Positions 41,885 through 50,335 of a stretch of DNA of 64,000 bases are shown here, piece by piece (position 1 is the first letter of the stretch; each line of letters opens with the position of its first letter). The notes beneath the pieces were generated by a model. The model saw nothing but the letters and a program-made list of their open reading frames with translations. It was not told the DNA's origin and made no database searches. Source of the DNA: Streptomyces sp. Ag109_O5-1. Lineage in GTDB: Bacteria > Actinomycetota > Actinomycetes > Streptomycetales > Streptomycetaceae. The stretch lies in the NCBI RefSeq assembly GCF_003814875.1, contig NZ_RKQF01000001.1, positions 9,796,001-9,860,000 of the forward strand, written 5' to 3'. The position numbers and the translations under genes are program-made.

Positions 41885-42610
41885 TCAACTGAGCGGCGCG
41901 CGCGGGAACCTGCGTTCCTTCCCGCCCTTCTCCGCGGCCTGATCGGCCTTGACGACGGCCGCGTACTGGTCGACGTACTCCTGCCCGGAGAGGGACAGGA
42001 TGGCGTAGATGATCTCGTCGGTGATGGCGCGCAGGACGGCCTTCTCGTCCTCCATCCCGGCGTACCGGGAGAACTCGAGGGGCTTGCCGAAGCGGATCAC
42101 CACGGGGTGGACGTTCGGGATGACCTTGCCGGGCGGCTGCGCCTCGAAGGTGCCGATCATCGCGCACGGGATCACCGGGACCCCGGCCCGCAGCGCCATC
42201 ACGGCGACACCGACCTTGCCCTTGTAGAGCCGGCCGTCGTGCGAGCGCGTGCCCTCCGGGTAGATGCCGAGCAACTCGCCCTTGCCCAGCACCTTGAGCC
42301 CCTCGCGGATCGCGGCCTGGCCCGCCTCCTTGCCGGAGCGGTCCACCGGGATCTGCCCGGCGCTGCGGAAGAAGAACGCGGTCAGCCGGCCCTTCAGACC
42401 CGGCCCGGTGAAGTACTCGGCCTTGGCGAGGAAGGTGATGCGCCGCTTCAGTACGGCCGGCATCAGGAAGTGGTCGGAGAAGGAGAGGTGATTGCCCGCG
42501 ACGATCGCGGGTCCGGAGGCCGGCACGTGCTCCAGACCTTCGATGCGGGGGCGGAACACCAGTCTCAGCAGCGGCCCCAGGAGCACGTACTTGAGAAGGT
42601 AGTAGAACAC
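41885..42610 (-). CDS. 1-acyl-glycerol-3-phosphate acyltransferase (PlsC-like)
   Basis: A 241-residue membrane-associated acyltransferase. Block I is GNHLSFSDHF (NHx4D), block II FLAKAEYF, block III YPEGTRSHDGRLYKGK and block IV VIPCAMIGTFE. It likely acylates lysophosphatidic acid or a related acceptor. GTG 42610 (VFYYLLKYVLLGPLLRL) gives the usual N-terminal membrane anchor; ATG 42688 in the same frame would add 26 residues without matching relatives. Confidence 0.88.
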   Translation of the reverse strand: MFYYLLKYVLLGPLLRLVFRPRIEGLEHVPASGPAIVAGNHLSFSDHFLMPAVLKRRITFLAKAEYFTGPGLKGRLTAFFFRSAGQIPVDRSGKEAGQAAIREGLKVLGKGELLGIYPEGTRSHDGRLYKGKVGVAVMALRAGVPVIPCAMIGTFEAQPPGKVIPNVHPVVIRFGKPLEFSRYAGMEDEKAVLRAITDEIIYAILSLSGQEYVDQYAAVVKADQAAEKGGKERRFPRAPLS

Positions 42611-42734
42611 GGCTGGCAGCCCCCAACTCCACGAGGTGACTTCAAACTGACGTTCTCCCAGGCCGGGGCCCACTTGTATGAATAGCACAGTTGGGGGACG
42701 TCGCCAGTCCGCTCGGCCCTCCCGCCGAGGAGTG

Positions 42735-44489
42735 TCACGGCTCTTCCGGGGTCAGCCGGACGATCTGGAAGCCGGCGGTCGCCAGCACGGACGGGAGTGC
42801 GCGCACGGCATCGCGGTCCCGGTCCCGTACGGATTCGCCGAGCAGCTCCCATTCCACGAGGTCGGGCCGGGTTCTGGCCGTGTCGTCACGGACATGGCCG
42901 TATGTCCAGCCCTCCCGCTGCCGAGCCGCCAGCCAGCGCCGGTGCTCCATGACGGCCAGCCGGCCGATCTCGTCGTCGCGGAAGGCGAACGGCGGCTTCG
43001 GCGCCACCCGAGGAGCTATCGCGCAGTCGATGGAGCGCAGCTTGGGGCCGATGTGCCGGGCCGCGGCCCGGTTGTCCTCCTGGAGCCGGCCGGGCAGCCG
43101 TTCCCAGGGGACCATGGACGGATTGGCCGCCACGACGTCCCCGTGCCGGCGGCGGGCCAGTACATACTCCTCGTGGAAGGCCCGGGCGAGCTGCTCCATC
43201 AGGTCGTCGTCGAGGAGTTCGGGCCGGCAGGCCGCGTCCAGCACCCCGAACGGCCGCAGCCTGCCGCCGAGATCGTCCAGCATCGCCGTGTCGCCGTCGC
43301 CGAGGGAGGCGCCGTAGGAGCCGGCCTCCTGCAGTTGGAGGGTCAGACCGTCCGGCGTGGTGGGCCAGGCCCTGACCGCCGTCAGCGCGGTACGCAGGGA
43401 GACGTCGTCCGGTCGGCAGCAGACGTAGACGCGTCCGGGCACGGTCGCCGGCTCGGCCGAGCGCAGCTCGGAGAGCAGCTCGTTGACGGCGTGTCCGGTC
43501 TCCGGCATGTCCCGTGGGGTGAGCCGGCACACCTCGGCCAGGAACTCGTACCGGGTGCACAGAGCGGTGAGCGCGGCGGTGGCGGAGTCACCGGCCCAGG
43601 TCACCGGAAGCGGCCCGGACGGGTGCTCGCGCAGCCGCCAGCGCCGGGCCAGTTCGACGAGGAGGGCGCGGGCGAACGGGGAGACCCCGACGATCAGACA
43701 GCCCGCCGGAGCGGCGGCGTCCTGGGCCTCGAAGCCTTCCTCGGCGGCGAGTTGACGGGCCGCGAGGACATCCACGTTGAAGAAGTCGAGGCGTACCCGG
43801 CTCTGTGCCGTGCCCACCAGGTGGCGGGCCTGCAGGGCGGTGCACATCTCCTGGTCGGCGACCGCCGCGTGCACCCGCAGCGGCTCGCGGGAACGGGTGG
43901 CCAGGTCCCGCACCGCCGCGGCGATCAGGACGTTGGCACCGTAGTCCTCGTCGCACGCGTAGACGGCGGCCGCGCGGACCGCTCCGGCCCTGCGGAGCGT
44001 CTCCGGGCGACGGCCGTCCCCGACCACGTTCAGCACCCCGTCGTCGTTGCCGGCGGCGGAGACGACGACCACGGTCTTGCCCGCCGCCCGCAGCCGGGCC
44101 GCCAGCATCCGGGCGGTCCCGCCCGACCCGCAGACCACGCAGTGCCCGCGCAGCCGCGCCATCCGCAGCCGCAGCAGTTCACCGGCGCCGAGGATCCGGA
44201 CCGTCTCGGCGAGCGCGTAGACCGTGGTGAGCGGGGCCGCGTACCGGGCCACGTCAAGTGCCAGGGGGAGCGGACCGCCCCTGTCCAGCGGTGTGGCGGA
44301 CAGCACGAACAACTGGCAGGAGTAGTAGAGGAGGTCGGCCGGGCCGTGCCCGAACTCCGGGCGTTGCCGCAGATAGGTCCGGAAGCCGACGCAACCGAGC
44401 ACCACCGCCGCCACGGCCAGGGCGGCGAAGCTCAGCCTGAAGACGGTGAAGGGACGTAAGGGCAGCTCGTCCCGCTCTCGTGTGACCAT
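42735..44489 (-). CDS. membrane protein with TrkA-N/RCK-like and tandem RyR domains
   Basis: A 584-residue protein. Residues ~16-36 and ~78-100 are hydrophobic helices with a shorter segment (ADLLYYSCQLFVLSA) between, like a pore unit or anchor. HCVVCGSGGTARMLAARLR (~117-135) opens a Rossmann NAD-binding TrkA-N domain; a second Rossmann-like unit starts at CLIVGVSPFARALL (~265). Residues ~430-507 (HEEY, VPWERLPGRLQEDNRAAA) and ~508-584 (LAVMEHRRWLAARQREGW, DLVEWELL) are two consecutive RyR-type modules. The layout suggests a ligand-gated ion channel or membrane sensor. ATG 44489. No partner gene is obvious. Confidence 0.85.
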   Translation of the reverse strand: MVTRERDELPLRPFTVFRLSFAALAVAAVVLGCVGFRTYLRQRPEFGHGPADLLYYSCQLFVLSATPLDRGGPLPLALDVARYAAPLTTVYALAETVRILGAGELLRLRMARLRGHCVVCGSGGTARMLAARLRAAGKTVVVVSAAGNDDGVLNVVGDGRRPETLRRAGAVRAAAVYACDEDYGANVLIAAAVRDLATRSREPLRVHAAVADQEMCTALQARHLVGTAQSRVRLDFFNVDVLAARQLAAEEGFEAQDAAAPAGCLIVGVSPFARALLVELARRWRLREHPSGPLPVTWAGDSATAALTALCTRYEFLAEVCRLTPRDMPETGHAVNELLSELRSAEPATVPGRVYVCCRPDDVSLRTALTAVRAWPTTPDGLTLQLQEAGSYGASLGDGDTAMLDDLGGRLRPFGVLDAACRPELLDDDLMEQLARAFHEEYVLARRRHGDVVAANPSMVPWERLPGRLQEDNRAAARHIGPKLRSIDCAIAPRVAPKPPFAFRDDEIGRLAVMEHRRWLAARQREGWTYGHVRDDTARTRPDLVEWELLGESVRDRDRDAVRALPSVLATAGFQIVRLTPEEP

Positions 44490-44574
44490 TGCGCACCCCC
44501 GTGAGCAACCGCGCCATGCGCACCCCATGGTCGGTGCCCTCCCGCGGCGCGTCAATGCGCACCATCGCGGCGGG

Positions 44575-44600
44575 GCGGCCGCGCTCCCGGGCGCGGCCGC
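44575..44600 (-). terminator. hairpin after the ornithine aminotransferase gene
   Basis: Perfect 10-bp stem GCGGCCGCGC / GCGCGGCCGC with a six-base loop, 21 bp downstream of the rocD stop. The remaining spacer to 44489 shows nothing else. Confidence 0.65.
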
Positions 44601-44620
44601 CGTCGTACGCCGGCCGGGGG

Positions 44621-45841
44621 TCAGGCCGTCAGGACCTTCTCCAGCGAGCCCAGCGCGGACCGCAGTTCCTCCGCCGTGATGGTCAGCGGCGGGGCCAGCC
44701 GGATCGTGGAGCCGTGCGTGTCCTTGACCAGGACGCCCTCGCGCATCAGCCGTTCGCTGATCTCGCGGCCGGTGCCGATCGCCGGGTCCACGTCGACGCC
44801 CGCCCACAGCCCTCGCGAGCGGAAACCGACCACACCCCTGCCGACCAGCTCCGCCAGACCGTCCCGCAGGATCACGCCCGACTCCGCCGCCCTGCGCTGG
44901 AACTCGCCGCCCTCCAGCAGCTCGACCACCGCCGTGCCGACGGCTGCCGCGAGCGGGTTGCCGCCGAACGTCGAGCCGTGCTCGCCGGGCCGCAGCACGC
45001 TCATCACCTCGCGCCGGGCCACCACCGCCGACACCGGCACGATCCCGCCGCCGAGCGCCTTGCCGAGCAGCAGCACGTCCGGCACGACATCCTCGTGGTC
45101 CACGGCGAGGGTACGGCCGGTGCGGCCGAGACCCGACTGGATCTCGTCGGCGACGAACAGGCAGCCCGCCCGCCGGGTCAGTTCACGGACCCCGGTCAGA
45201 TAGCCGTCGTCGGGGATCATCACCCCGGCCTCGCCCTGGATCGGCTCGATCAGCACGGCCGCCGTCGTCTCGTCGACCGCCGCCTCCAGCGCGGCCAGGT
45301 CGTTGTACGGCACGATCCGGAAGCCCGGCGTGAACGGACCGAACCCTGCCCGGGCCGTCTCGTCCGTGGAGAAGCTGACGATCGTGGTCGTACGGCCGTG
45401 GAAGTTGTCCGCCGCGACGACGATCGTGGCCTGGTCGGTGGGGACGCCCTTCACGTCGTAGGCCCACTTGCGGGCCACCTTGATGCCGCTCTCCACCGCC
45501 TCCGCGCCGGTGTTCATCGGCAGCACCATGTCCAGGCCTGTCAACTCCGCGAGCCGCTCGGCGAATTCGGCCAGGCGGTCGTTGTGGAAGGCGCGGGAGG
45601 TGAGGGTGAGCTGGTCGAGCTGGCGGTGCGCGGCCTCGACCAGGGCCGGGTGGCGGTGGCCGAAGTTGAGGGCCGAGTAGCCGGCCAGCATGTCGAGGTA
45701 GCGGCGGCCCTCGACGTCCTCCACCCAGGTGCCCTCGGCACGGGCGACCACGACGGGCAGCGGGTGGTAGTTGTGTGCGAGGACCGGTTCCTCCGCCTCG
45801 ATCAGTTCGGCGGAGGAGCGTGTGTGCGCGGGTGCGGTCAT
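44621..45841 (-). CDS. rocD: ornithine--oxo-acid transaminase
   Basis: A 406-residue class III PLP aminotransferase that converts ornithine to glutamate semialdehyde. AHNYHPLPVVVARAEGTWV, LNFGHRHPALVEAAHRQLDQ-type segments, MNTGAEAVESGIKVARKW, VADEIQSGLGRTG (PLP Asp), LGKALGGGIVPVSAV (PLP Lys) and GSTFGGNPLAAAVG match OAT rather than acetylornithine transaminase. ATG 45841; 19 bp after the ddaH stop, so the two are co-transcribed for arginine/ornithine breakdown. Confidence 0.95.
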   Translation of the reverse strand: MTAPAHTRSSAELIEAEEPVLAHNYHPLPVVVARAEGTWVEDVEGRRYLDMLAGYSALNFGHRHPALVEAAHRQLDQLTLTSRAFHNDRLAEFAERLAELTGLDMVLPMNTGAEAVESGIKVARKWAYDVKGVPTDQATIVVAADNFHGRTTTIVSFSTDETARAGFGPFTPGFRIVPYNDLAALEAAVDETTAAVLIEPIQGEAGVMIPDDGYLTGVRELTRRAGCLFVADEIQSGLGRTGRTLAVDHEDVVPDVLLLGKALGGGIVPVSAVVARREVMSVLRPGEHGSTFGGNPLAAAVGTAVVELLEGGEFQRRAAESGVILRDGLAELVGRGVVGFRSRGLWAGVDVDPAIGTGREISERLMREGVLVKDTHGSTIRLAPPLTITAEELRSALGSLEKVLTA

Positions 45842-45860
45842 CAGTGGGGTCTCCTGGTCC

Positions 45861-46670
45861 TCAGCGGATTTCCTGGGTGCAGCACTTGATGCCGCCGCCG
45901 GCCTTGTGGAACTCGGACAGATCGACGGGGACGGGCTCGTAGCCCTGGTCGGCGAGGCGGGCGGCGAGCGCCTCGGCCTGCGGCGCGATGAAGACATGGC
46001 GGCCGTCGGAGACGGAGTTCAGGCCGAACGCCATCGCGTCGTCGCGGGTGGCGAGCACCGCGTCCGGGTACAGGCGCCGCAGTACGTCCTGACTGCCGGG
46101 TGAGAAGGCCTCGGGGTAGTAGACGATGTTCTGGTCGTCGAGGACGAACAGCGCGGTGTCCAGGTGGTAGAAGTACGGGTCCACCAGGGTCAGGCTGATC
46201 ACCGGGTGGCCGAAGAACTCCTGCGCCTCCCGGTGCGCCTCACGGGTGGTGCGGAAGCCGGTGCCGGCGAGCAGGCAGCGGCCCGTCCAGACCAGGTCGC
46301 CCTCGCCCTCGACCACCGAGGCCGGGCGGTGCACGTCATAGCCCGCCGTCTTGAACCAGAGGTCGTAGTGGGTGGACTCGGGGCGCCGCTCGGGCGCGTG
46401 GAAGAGGGAGCCGAAGACGCGGCCGCCGACGACGACCGCCGAGTTCGCGGCGAAGACCATGTCGGGCAGGCCGGCGACCGGCTCCAGATGATCGACGCTG
46501 TGGCCATGAGCACGGTATGCGCCGATCAGCGCGGTCCACTGCTCCTGGGCCAGGTCGATGTCGACCCTGGTGTCGGGGTTCATCCAGGGATTGATCGCGT
46601 ACTGCACGGCGAAGTGTCTGGGTTCGCAGACGAGGAAGCGCCGGACGCGCGGCACACGGCTTTCGGACAC
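45861..46670 (-). CDS. dimethylargininase-type guanidino hydrolase
   Basis: A 269-residue amidinotransferase-fold hydrolase. FAVQYAINPWMN, DMVFAANSAVVVGG, HLDTALFVLDDQN with the catalytic His, and GGGIKCCTQEIR with the nucleophilic Cys at the C-terminus fit dimethylarginine dimethylaminohydrolase and related citrulline-forming enzymes. Products would feed the adjacent ornithine aminotransferase. GTG 46670 follows GGAGG by 9 nt. Its promoter region carries palindromes probably bound by the AsnC regulator encoded upstream. Confidence 0.88.
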   Translation of the reverse strand: MSESRVPRVRRFLVCEPRHFAVQYAINPWMNPDTRVDIDLAQEQWTALIGAYRAHGHSVDHLEPVAGLPDMVFAANSAVVVGGRVFGSLFHAPERRPESTHYDLWFKTAGYDVHRPASVVEGEGDLVWTGRCLLAGTGFRTTREAHREAQEFFGHPVISLTLVDPYFYHLDTALFVLDDQNIVYYPEAFSPGSQDVLRRLYPDAVLATRDDAMAFGLNSVSDGRHVFIAPQAEALAARLADQGYEPVPVDLSEFHKAGGGIKCCTQEIR

Positions 46671-46769
46671 AGAGGTGTTCCTCCGCTTTCCTGCGGTGTC
46701 GACTGAGGGTTGACACCAAGGTAGAAAGCGACAGATCCGCACGACAAGAAATAAATGTTGCGCATCTGT

Positions 46770-46816
46770 GCAGGAATACTGCGTATCCGATCGTACAAAC
46801 GCAGCATTGATGCGTT
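46770..46816. promoter_or_regulatory. palindromes in the ddaH/asnC spacer
   Basis: Two inverted repeats lie 100-146 bp upstream of the hydrolase start: GCAG-N5-CTGC (46770-46782) and AACGCA-N7-TGCGTT (46798-46816, reaching the asnC stop). The intervening sequence is unusually AT-rich. Lrp/AsnC proteins bind such imperfect dyads in series. Confidence 0.4.
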
Positions 46817-47301
46817 TACTCGGGCACGGGCTGTGTCGCGCCCGCCTCCGGGCTCTCCGGGAGCAGGTGCGACAGCACCATCACGCTGATCGTCTTCCGG
46901 ATGAACGGCTCGACGCGGATCCGCTCCAGCACCTCCTCGAAGTGGTCCACGTCCCGCGCCCGCACGTGCAGCAGGGCGTCCGCGCCCCCGGTCACCGTCA
47001 TGGCCGCGGTGATCTCCGGATGGTTGCGGACCACCTCCGCGAGCCTCCTGGGCGGGGCCGCGCCCTCGCAGTACACCTCGACGTACGCCTCCGTGCGCCA
47101 GCCGAGCGCCGACGGCTTGACGGTGGCCGTGAACCCGGTGATCACACCGGTCTCGCGCAACCGGTCGACCCGCCGCTTCACAGCGGTGGCGGAGAGCCCG
47201 ACGGCCGCGCCGATCTCGGCGAAACTGGTCCGCGCGTTCGCCATCAGCGCGGTGGTGATCTTCCGGTCGAGTTCGTCGAACGGGACGGTGCCGCTGTTCA
47301 T
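46816..47301 (-). CDS. Lrp/AsnC-family regulator
   Basis: A 161-residue regulator. The N-terminal helix-turn-helix (~8-50) is FDELDRKITTALMANARTS-type, with AAVGLSATAVKRRVDRL. The RAM effector domain (~65-145) contains VEVYCEGAAPPRRLAEVV and TVTGGADALLHVRARDVDH. Members sense amino acids; position before the arginine-derivative hydrolase and ornithine aminotransferase suggests arginine, ornithine or citrulline as effector. Confidence 0.93.
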   Translation of the reverse strand: MNSGTVPFDELDRKITTALMANARTSFAEIGAAVGLSATAVKRRVDRLRETGVITGFTATVKPSALGWRTEAYVEVYCEGAAPPRRLAEVVRNHPEITAAMTVTGGADALLHVRARDVDHFEEVLERIRVEPFIRKTISVMVLSHLLPESPEAGATQPVPE

Positions 47302-47400
47302 GTGCGCACTGTATCCACGCGCGCAGACGGTTCAGGAGCACCACTTCATCCGGCGCGAACGTCCACGTCCGGTACATGTCCAGCGCCCCGCCGAGCCGCC

Positions 47401-47406
47401 TACACT
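47401..47406 (+). promoter_or_regulatory. -10 element of the LytTR operon
   Basis: TACACT ends 6 nt before the ATG at 47413, implying a leaderless message. No convincing -35 is present, so an activator may be needed. Confidence 0.4.
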
Positions 47407-47412
47407 CCGTTC

Positions 47413-48162
47413 ATGCTGCGCGCCCTCGCCGTCGACGACGAACGCCCCTCGCTGGAGGAGCTTCTCTACTTACTCAACGCCGATCCGCGGATCGGCAGTA
47501 TCGAGGGCGCCGGGGACGCCACCGAGGCGCTGCGCCGCATCACCCGCGCCCTGGAGTCCGGACCACAGGGCCCCGAGGCGATCGACGTCGTCTTCCTCGA
47601 CGTCCAGATGCCGGGCCTGGACGGCCTGGAGATGGCCCGCCTCCTCACCGGCTTCGCCCGGCCCCCGCTGGTCGTCTTCGTCACCGCCCACGAGGACTTC
47701 GCGGTGCGGGCCTTCGACCTCAAGGCGGTCGACTACGTCCTGAAGCCGGTACGGAAGGAACGCCTCGCGGAAGCGGTACGCCGGGCCGCCGAACTGCGCG
47801 GCGCCGCACCCCGGATATCCGTGCACGAACCCGACCCCGACCACATCCCGGTCGAACTCGGCGGTGTCACACGGTTCGTGGCCGTGGACGACATCACCCA
47901 CGTCGAGGCCCAGGGGGACTACGCCCGCCTCCACACCGACCGCGGCAGCCACCTCGTCCGCATCCCCCTGTCCACGCTGGAGGACCGCTGGCGCTCCCGA
48001 GGCTTCGTCCGCATCCACCGCCGCCACCTCGTCGCCCTGCGCCACATCGGCGAACTCCGCCTGGACGCGGGCACGGTGAGCGTCCTGGTCAGCGACGAGG
48101 AACTCCAGGTGAGCCGGCGCCACGCACGCGAACTGCGGGACCTGCTGATGAGGAGGGTCTGA
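47413..48162 (+). CDS. LytTR-family response regulator with a TTA codon
   Basis: A 249-residue response regulator. The receiver (1-130) has LAVDDERPSLEE, phospho-acceptor Asp in VVFLDVQMPGLDG, Thr in FVTAHEDFA and Lys in VDYVLKPVRKERL. The LytTR DNA-binding domain (~150-245) contains ITHVEAQGDYARLHTDRGSH and FVRIHRRHLVALRHIGEL. Leu-20 is TTA (47470-47472), making translation bldA-dependent. It heads an operon with a DUF485-like protein, a sodium/solute symporter and a LytS-type kinase. Confidence 0.95.
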   Translation: MLRALAVDDERPSLEELLYLLNADPRIGSIEGAGDATEALRRITRALESGPQGPEAIDVVFLDVQMPGLDGLEMARLLTGFARPPLVVFVTAHEDFAVRAFDLKAVDYVLKPVRKERLAEAVRRAAELRGAAPRISVHEPDPDHIPVELGGVTRFVAVDDITHVEAQGDYARLHTDRGSHLVRIPLSTLEDRWRSRGFVRIHRRHLVALRHIGELRLDAGTVSVLVSDEELQVSRRHARELRDLLMRRV

Positions 48163-48164
48163 CG

Positions 48165-48524
48165 ATGCCCGCGGACCCCGCCGAGCGCCGTGTCACCGTC
48201 ACCGGCCCGCCGCGCCGCAGCCGCCGTACCTCCGGCTACTACCGGCCGCGCACTGAGATCGACGAGCAGACCACCCTCGGCCACACCTATGTCCGCTCCC
48301 TCATGCGCACCCAACTCCGGGCCGCTCTGGTCGTGTTCGCGGTCCTCGTGTTCCTCGTCGGCCCGCTCCCGCTGGTCTTCGCGGCCGCCCCCGAGGCGCG
48401 CCGCCTGGAGTGGCTGGTGCTCGGCTTCTGCCTCTACGCCCCGCTGATCCTGCTCGCCCGCTGGTACGTGCGCCGCGCCGAACGCAACGAGGAGGACTTC
48501 GTCCGCCTCGTCGAGGACCGATGA
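48165..48524 (+). CDS. DUF485-like small membrane protein
   Basis: A 119-residue protein with two transmembrane helices (LRAALVVFAVLVFLVGPLPLVF and LEWLVLGFCLYAPLILLARWYV) flanked by charged ends. Such proteins are regularly encoded next to acetate/solute symporters and are thought to be accessory subunits. ATG 48165 is 2 bp after the regulator stop. Confidence 0.85.
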   Translation: MPADPAERRVTVTGPPRRSRRTSGYYRPRTEIDEQTTLGHTYVRSLMRTQLRAALVVFAVLVFLVGPLPLVFAAAPEARRLEWLVLGFCLYAPLILLARWYVRRAERNEEDFVRLVEDR

Positions 48525-48573
48525 GCCGTCGCATGCCAGCACCGGTCCTGAACTCCCGCCGGGACGAGGCCGG

Positions 48574-50286
48574 ATGAACTCCGGATACGCCGTCCCGGCC
48601 GTCGCCCTCGTCGTCGTCGCGACCGTCCTGGTCGGCGCCTTCGGCCTGCGCATCTCCCGTACGACATCCGACTTCTACGTCGCCTCGCGCACCGTCGGCC
48701 CCCGCCTCAACGCGGCCGCGATCAGCGGCGAGTACCTCTCCGCCGCCTCCTTCCTGGGCATCGCGGGCCTGGTCCTCGTCCAGGGCCCGGACATGCTCTG
48801 GTACCCGGTCGGCTACACGGCCGGCTACCTGGTGCTGCTCCTCTTCGTCGCCGCCCCGCTGCGCCGCTCCGGCGCCTACACCCTCCCCGACTTCGCCGAG
48901 GCCCGGCTCGCCTCACAGGCGGTACGACGGCTCGCCGGGGCGTTCGTCGTGGGCGTCGGCTGGCTGTACCTGCTGCCGCAACTGCAGGGCGCGGGGCTGA
49001 CGTTGGCGGTGCTCACCGGCGCCCCGGACGCGCTCGGCGGCCTCATCGTGGCCGTCGTCGTCGTGGCCACCGTGGCCGCCGGGGGGATGCGCAGCATCAC
49101 CTTCGTCCAGGCCTTCCAGTACTGGCTGAAGCTCACCGCGCTCCTCGTCCCCGCCCTCTTCCTGGTCCTCGCCTGGCAGGGCGCCGGCGCCCCCACCCAC
49201 GCCTTCGACGAGCCCGCCACCTTCCGCGACCGGCGCACCGTCGACGTCCAGGACACCCTCGCCCTCAAACTCGACCGCCCCCTCACGATCACCGTCACCG
49301 GCACGGTGGACGGCCGCCCGCGCGAGGATGCCAGGGTCACCCTCCCCGAGGGCACCCACCGCATCGCCGCCGGCACCCGGCTGACCTTCGCCGAGGGCAC
49401 CCGCGTCCCCGCCACCGACCGCGGCACCAACGGCGGCATGTCCACCTCGCTCGCCGAGAGCCGCGAGGAACGCCCGCTGTACGCCACGTACGGACTGATC
49501 CTCGCCACCTTCCTCGGCACCATGGGCCTGCCCCATGTCGTCGTCCGCTTCTACACCAGCCCGCACGGCGTCGCCGCCCGCCGCACCACGGTCGCCGTCC
49601 TCGCCCTGATCGGCCTCTTCTACCTCCTGCCACCCGTCTACGGCGCCCTCGGCCGCCTCTACACCCCGGAACTCACCCTCACCGGAGACGCGGACGCCGC
49701 CGTCCTGCTGCTGCCCGACCGGGTCGTCGGCGGCGTCGGCGGCGAGCTGCTCGGCGCGCTGGTGGCGGGCGGCGCCTTCGCCGCGTTCCTCTCCACCGCC
49801 TCCGGGCTCACCATGGCGGTCGCCGGAGTCCTCACCCAGGACGTCCTCCCGTCGCGCGGCGTACGGCACTTCAGACTCGGGACCGTGCTGGCGATGGCCG
49901 TACCGCTCGCGGCCAGCGTGCTGGTGGGCGGGCTGCCGGTGGCCGACGCCGTCGGGCTCGCCTTCGCCGTATCGGCCTCCTCCTTCTGCCCGTTGCTGGT
50001 TCTCGGCATCTGGTGGCGGCGGCTGACCCCGCCCGGCGCGGCCGCCGGGATGCTGGTCGGGGGCGGCTCGGCGTTCTGCGCGGTGGCCGCGACGATGGCC
50101 GACTTCCCGGGCACCGGGAACCTGCACGCCCTGCTCGCGTGGCCGGCCCTCTGGTCGGTGCCGCTCGGCTTCCTCACCATGATCCTGGTGTCCCTCGCGA
50201 CCGCGAGCCGGGTGCCGCCCGGAACGGCCGCGATCCTGGCCCGCTTCCACCTGCCGGAAGAGCTGCACGCGGAGGTCAAGGCGTGA
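48574..50286 (+). CDS. sodium:solute symporter (SSS, ActP/MctP-like)
   Basis: A 570-residue secondary transporter with about 13 membrane segments. SSS hallmarks: DFYVASRTVGPRLNAAAISG, EYLSAASFLGIAGL, GYTAGYLVLLLFVAAPLRR and GAFAAFLSTASGLTMAVAGV. An extra ~110-residue hydrophilic loop (PTHAFDEPATFRDRR to AESREERPLY, residues ~205-300) of actinobacterial type interrupts the core. Monocarboxylates such as acetate or pyruvate are likely substrates, inferred from family and the DUF485-like partner. ATG 48574 lies 49 bp after the accessory gene. Confidence 0.92.
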   Translation: MNSGYAVPAVALVVVATVLVGAFGLRISRTTSDFYVASRTVGPRLNAAAISGEYLSAASFLGIAGLVLVQGPDMLWYPVGYTAGYLVLLLFVAAPLRRSGAYTLPDFAEARLASQAVRRLAGAFVVGVGWLYLLPQLQGAGLTLAVLTGAPDALGGLIVAVVVVATVAAGGMRSITFVQAFQYWLKLTALLVPALFLVLAWQGAGAPTHAFDEPATFRDRRTVDVQDTLALKLDRPLTITVTGTVDGRPREDARVTLPEGTHRIAAGTRLTFAEGTRVPATDRGTNGGMSTSLAESREERPLYATYGLILATFLGTMGLPHVVVRFYTSPHGVAARRTTVAVLALIGLFYLLPPVYGALGRLYTPELTLTGDADAAVLLLPDRVVGGVGGELLGALVAGGAFAAFLSTASGLTMAVAGVLTQDVLPSRGVRHFRLGTVLAMAVPLAASVLVGGLPVADAVGLAFAVSASSFCPLLVLGIWWRRLTPPGAAAGMLVGGGSAFCAVAATMADFPGTGNLHALLAWPALWSVPLGFLTMILVSLATASRVPPGTAAILARFHLPEELHAEVKA

Positions 50287-50335
50287 CCGCGTCCCTCCGA
50301 GGCGAGACCGCGCCGCCGTCTCCCGGGGGGAGGCC

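Noticed and set aside
41877..42632. Second minus-strand frame overlapping the acyltransferase
   Set aside because: No acyltransferase motifs; the motifs NHLSFSDHF and EGTR are in the other frame.
44510..44620. GC-rich inverted repeats considered as an insertion-sequence end
   Set aside because: No transposase and no target duplication; position after rocD fits a terminator.
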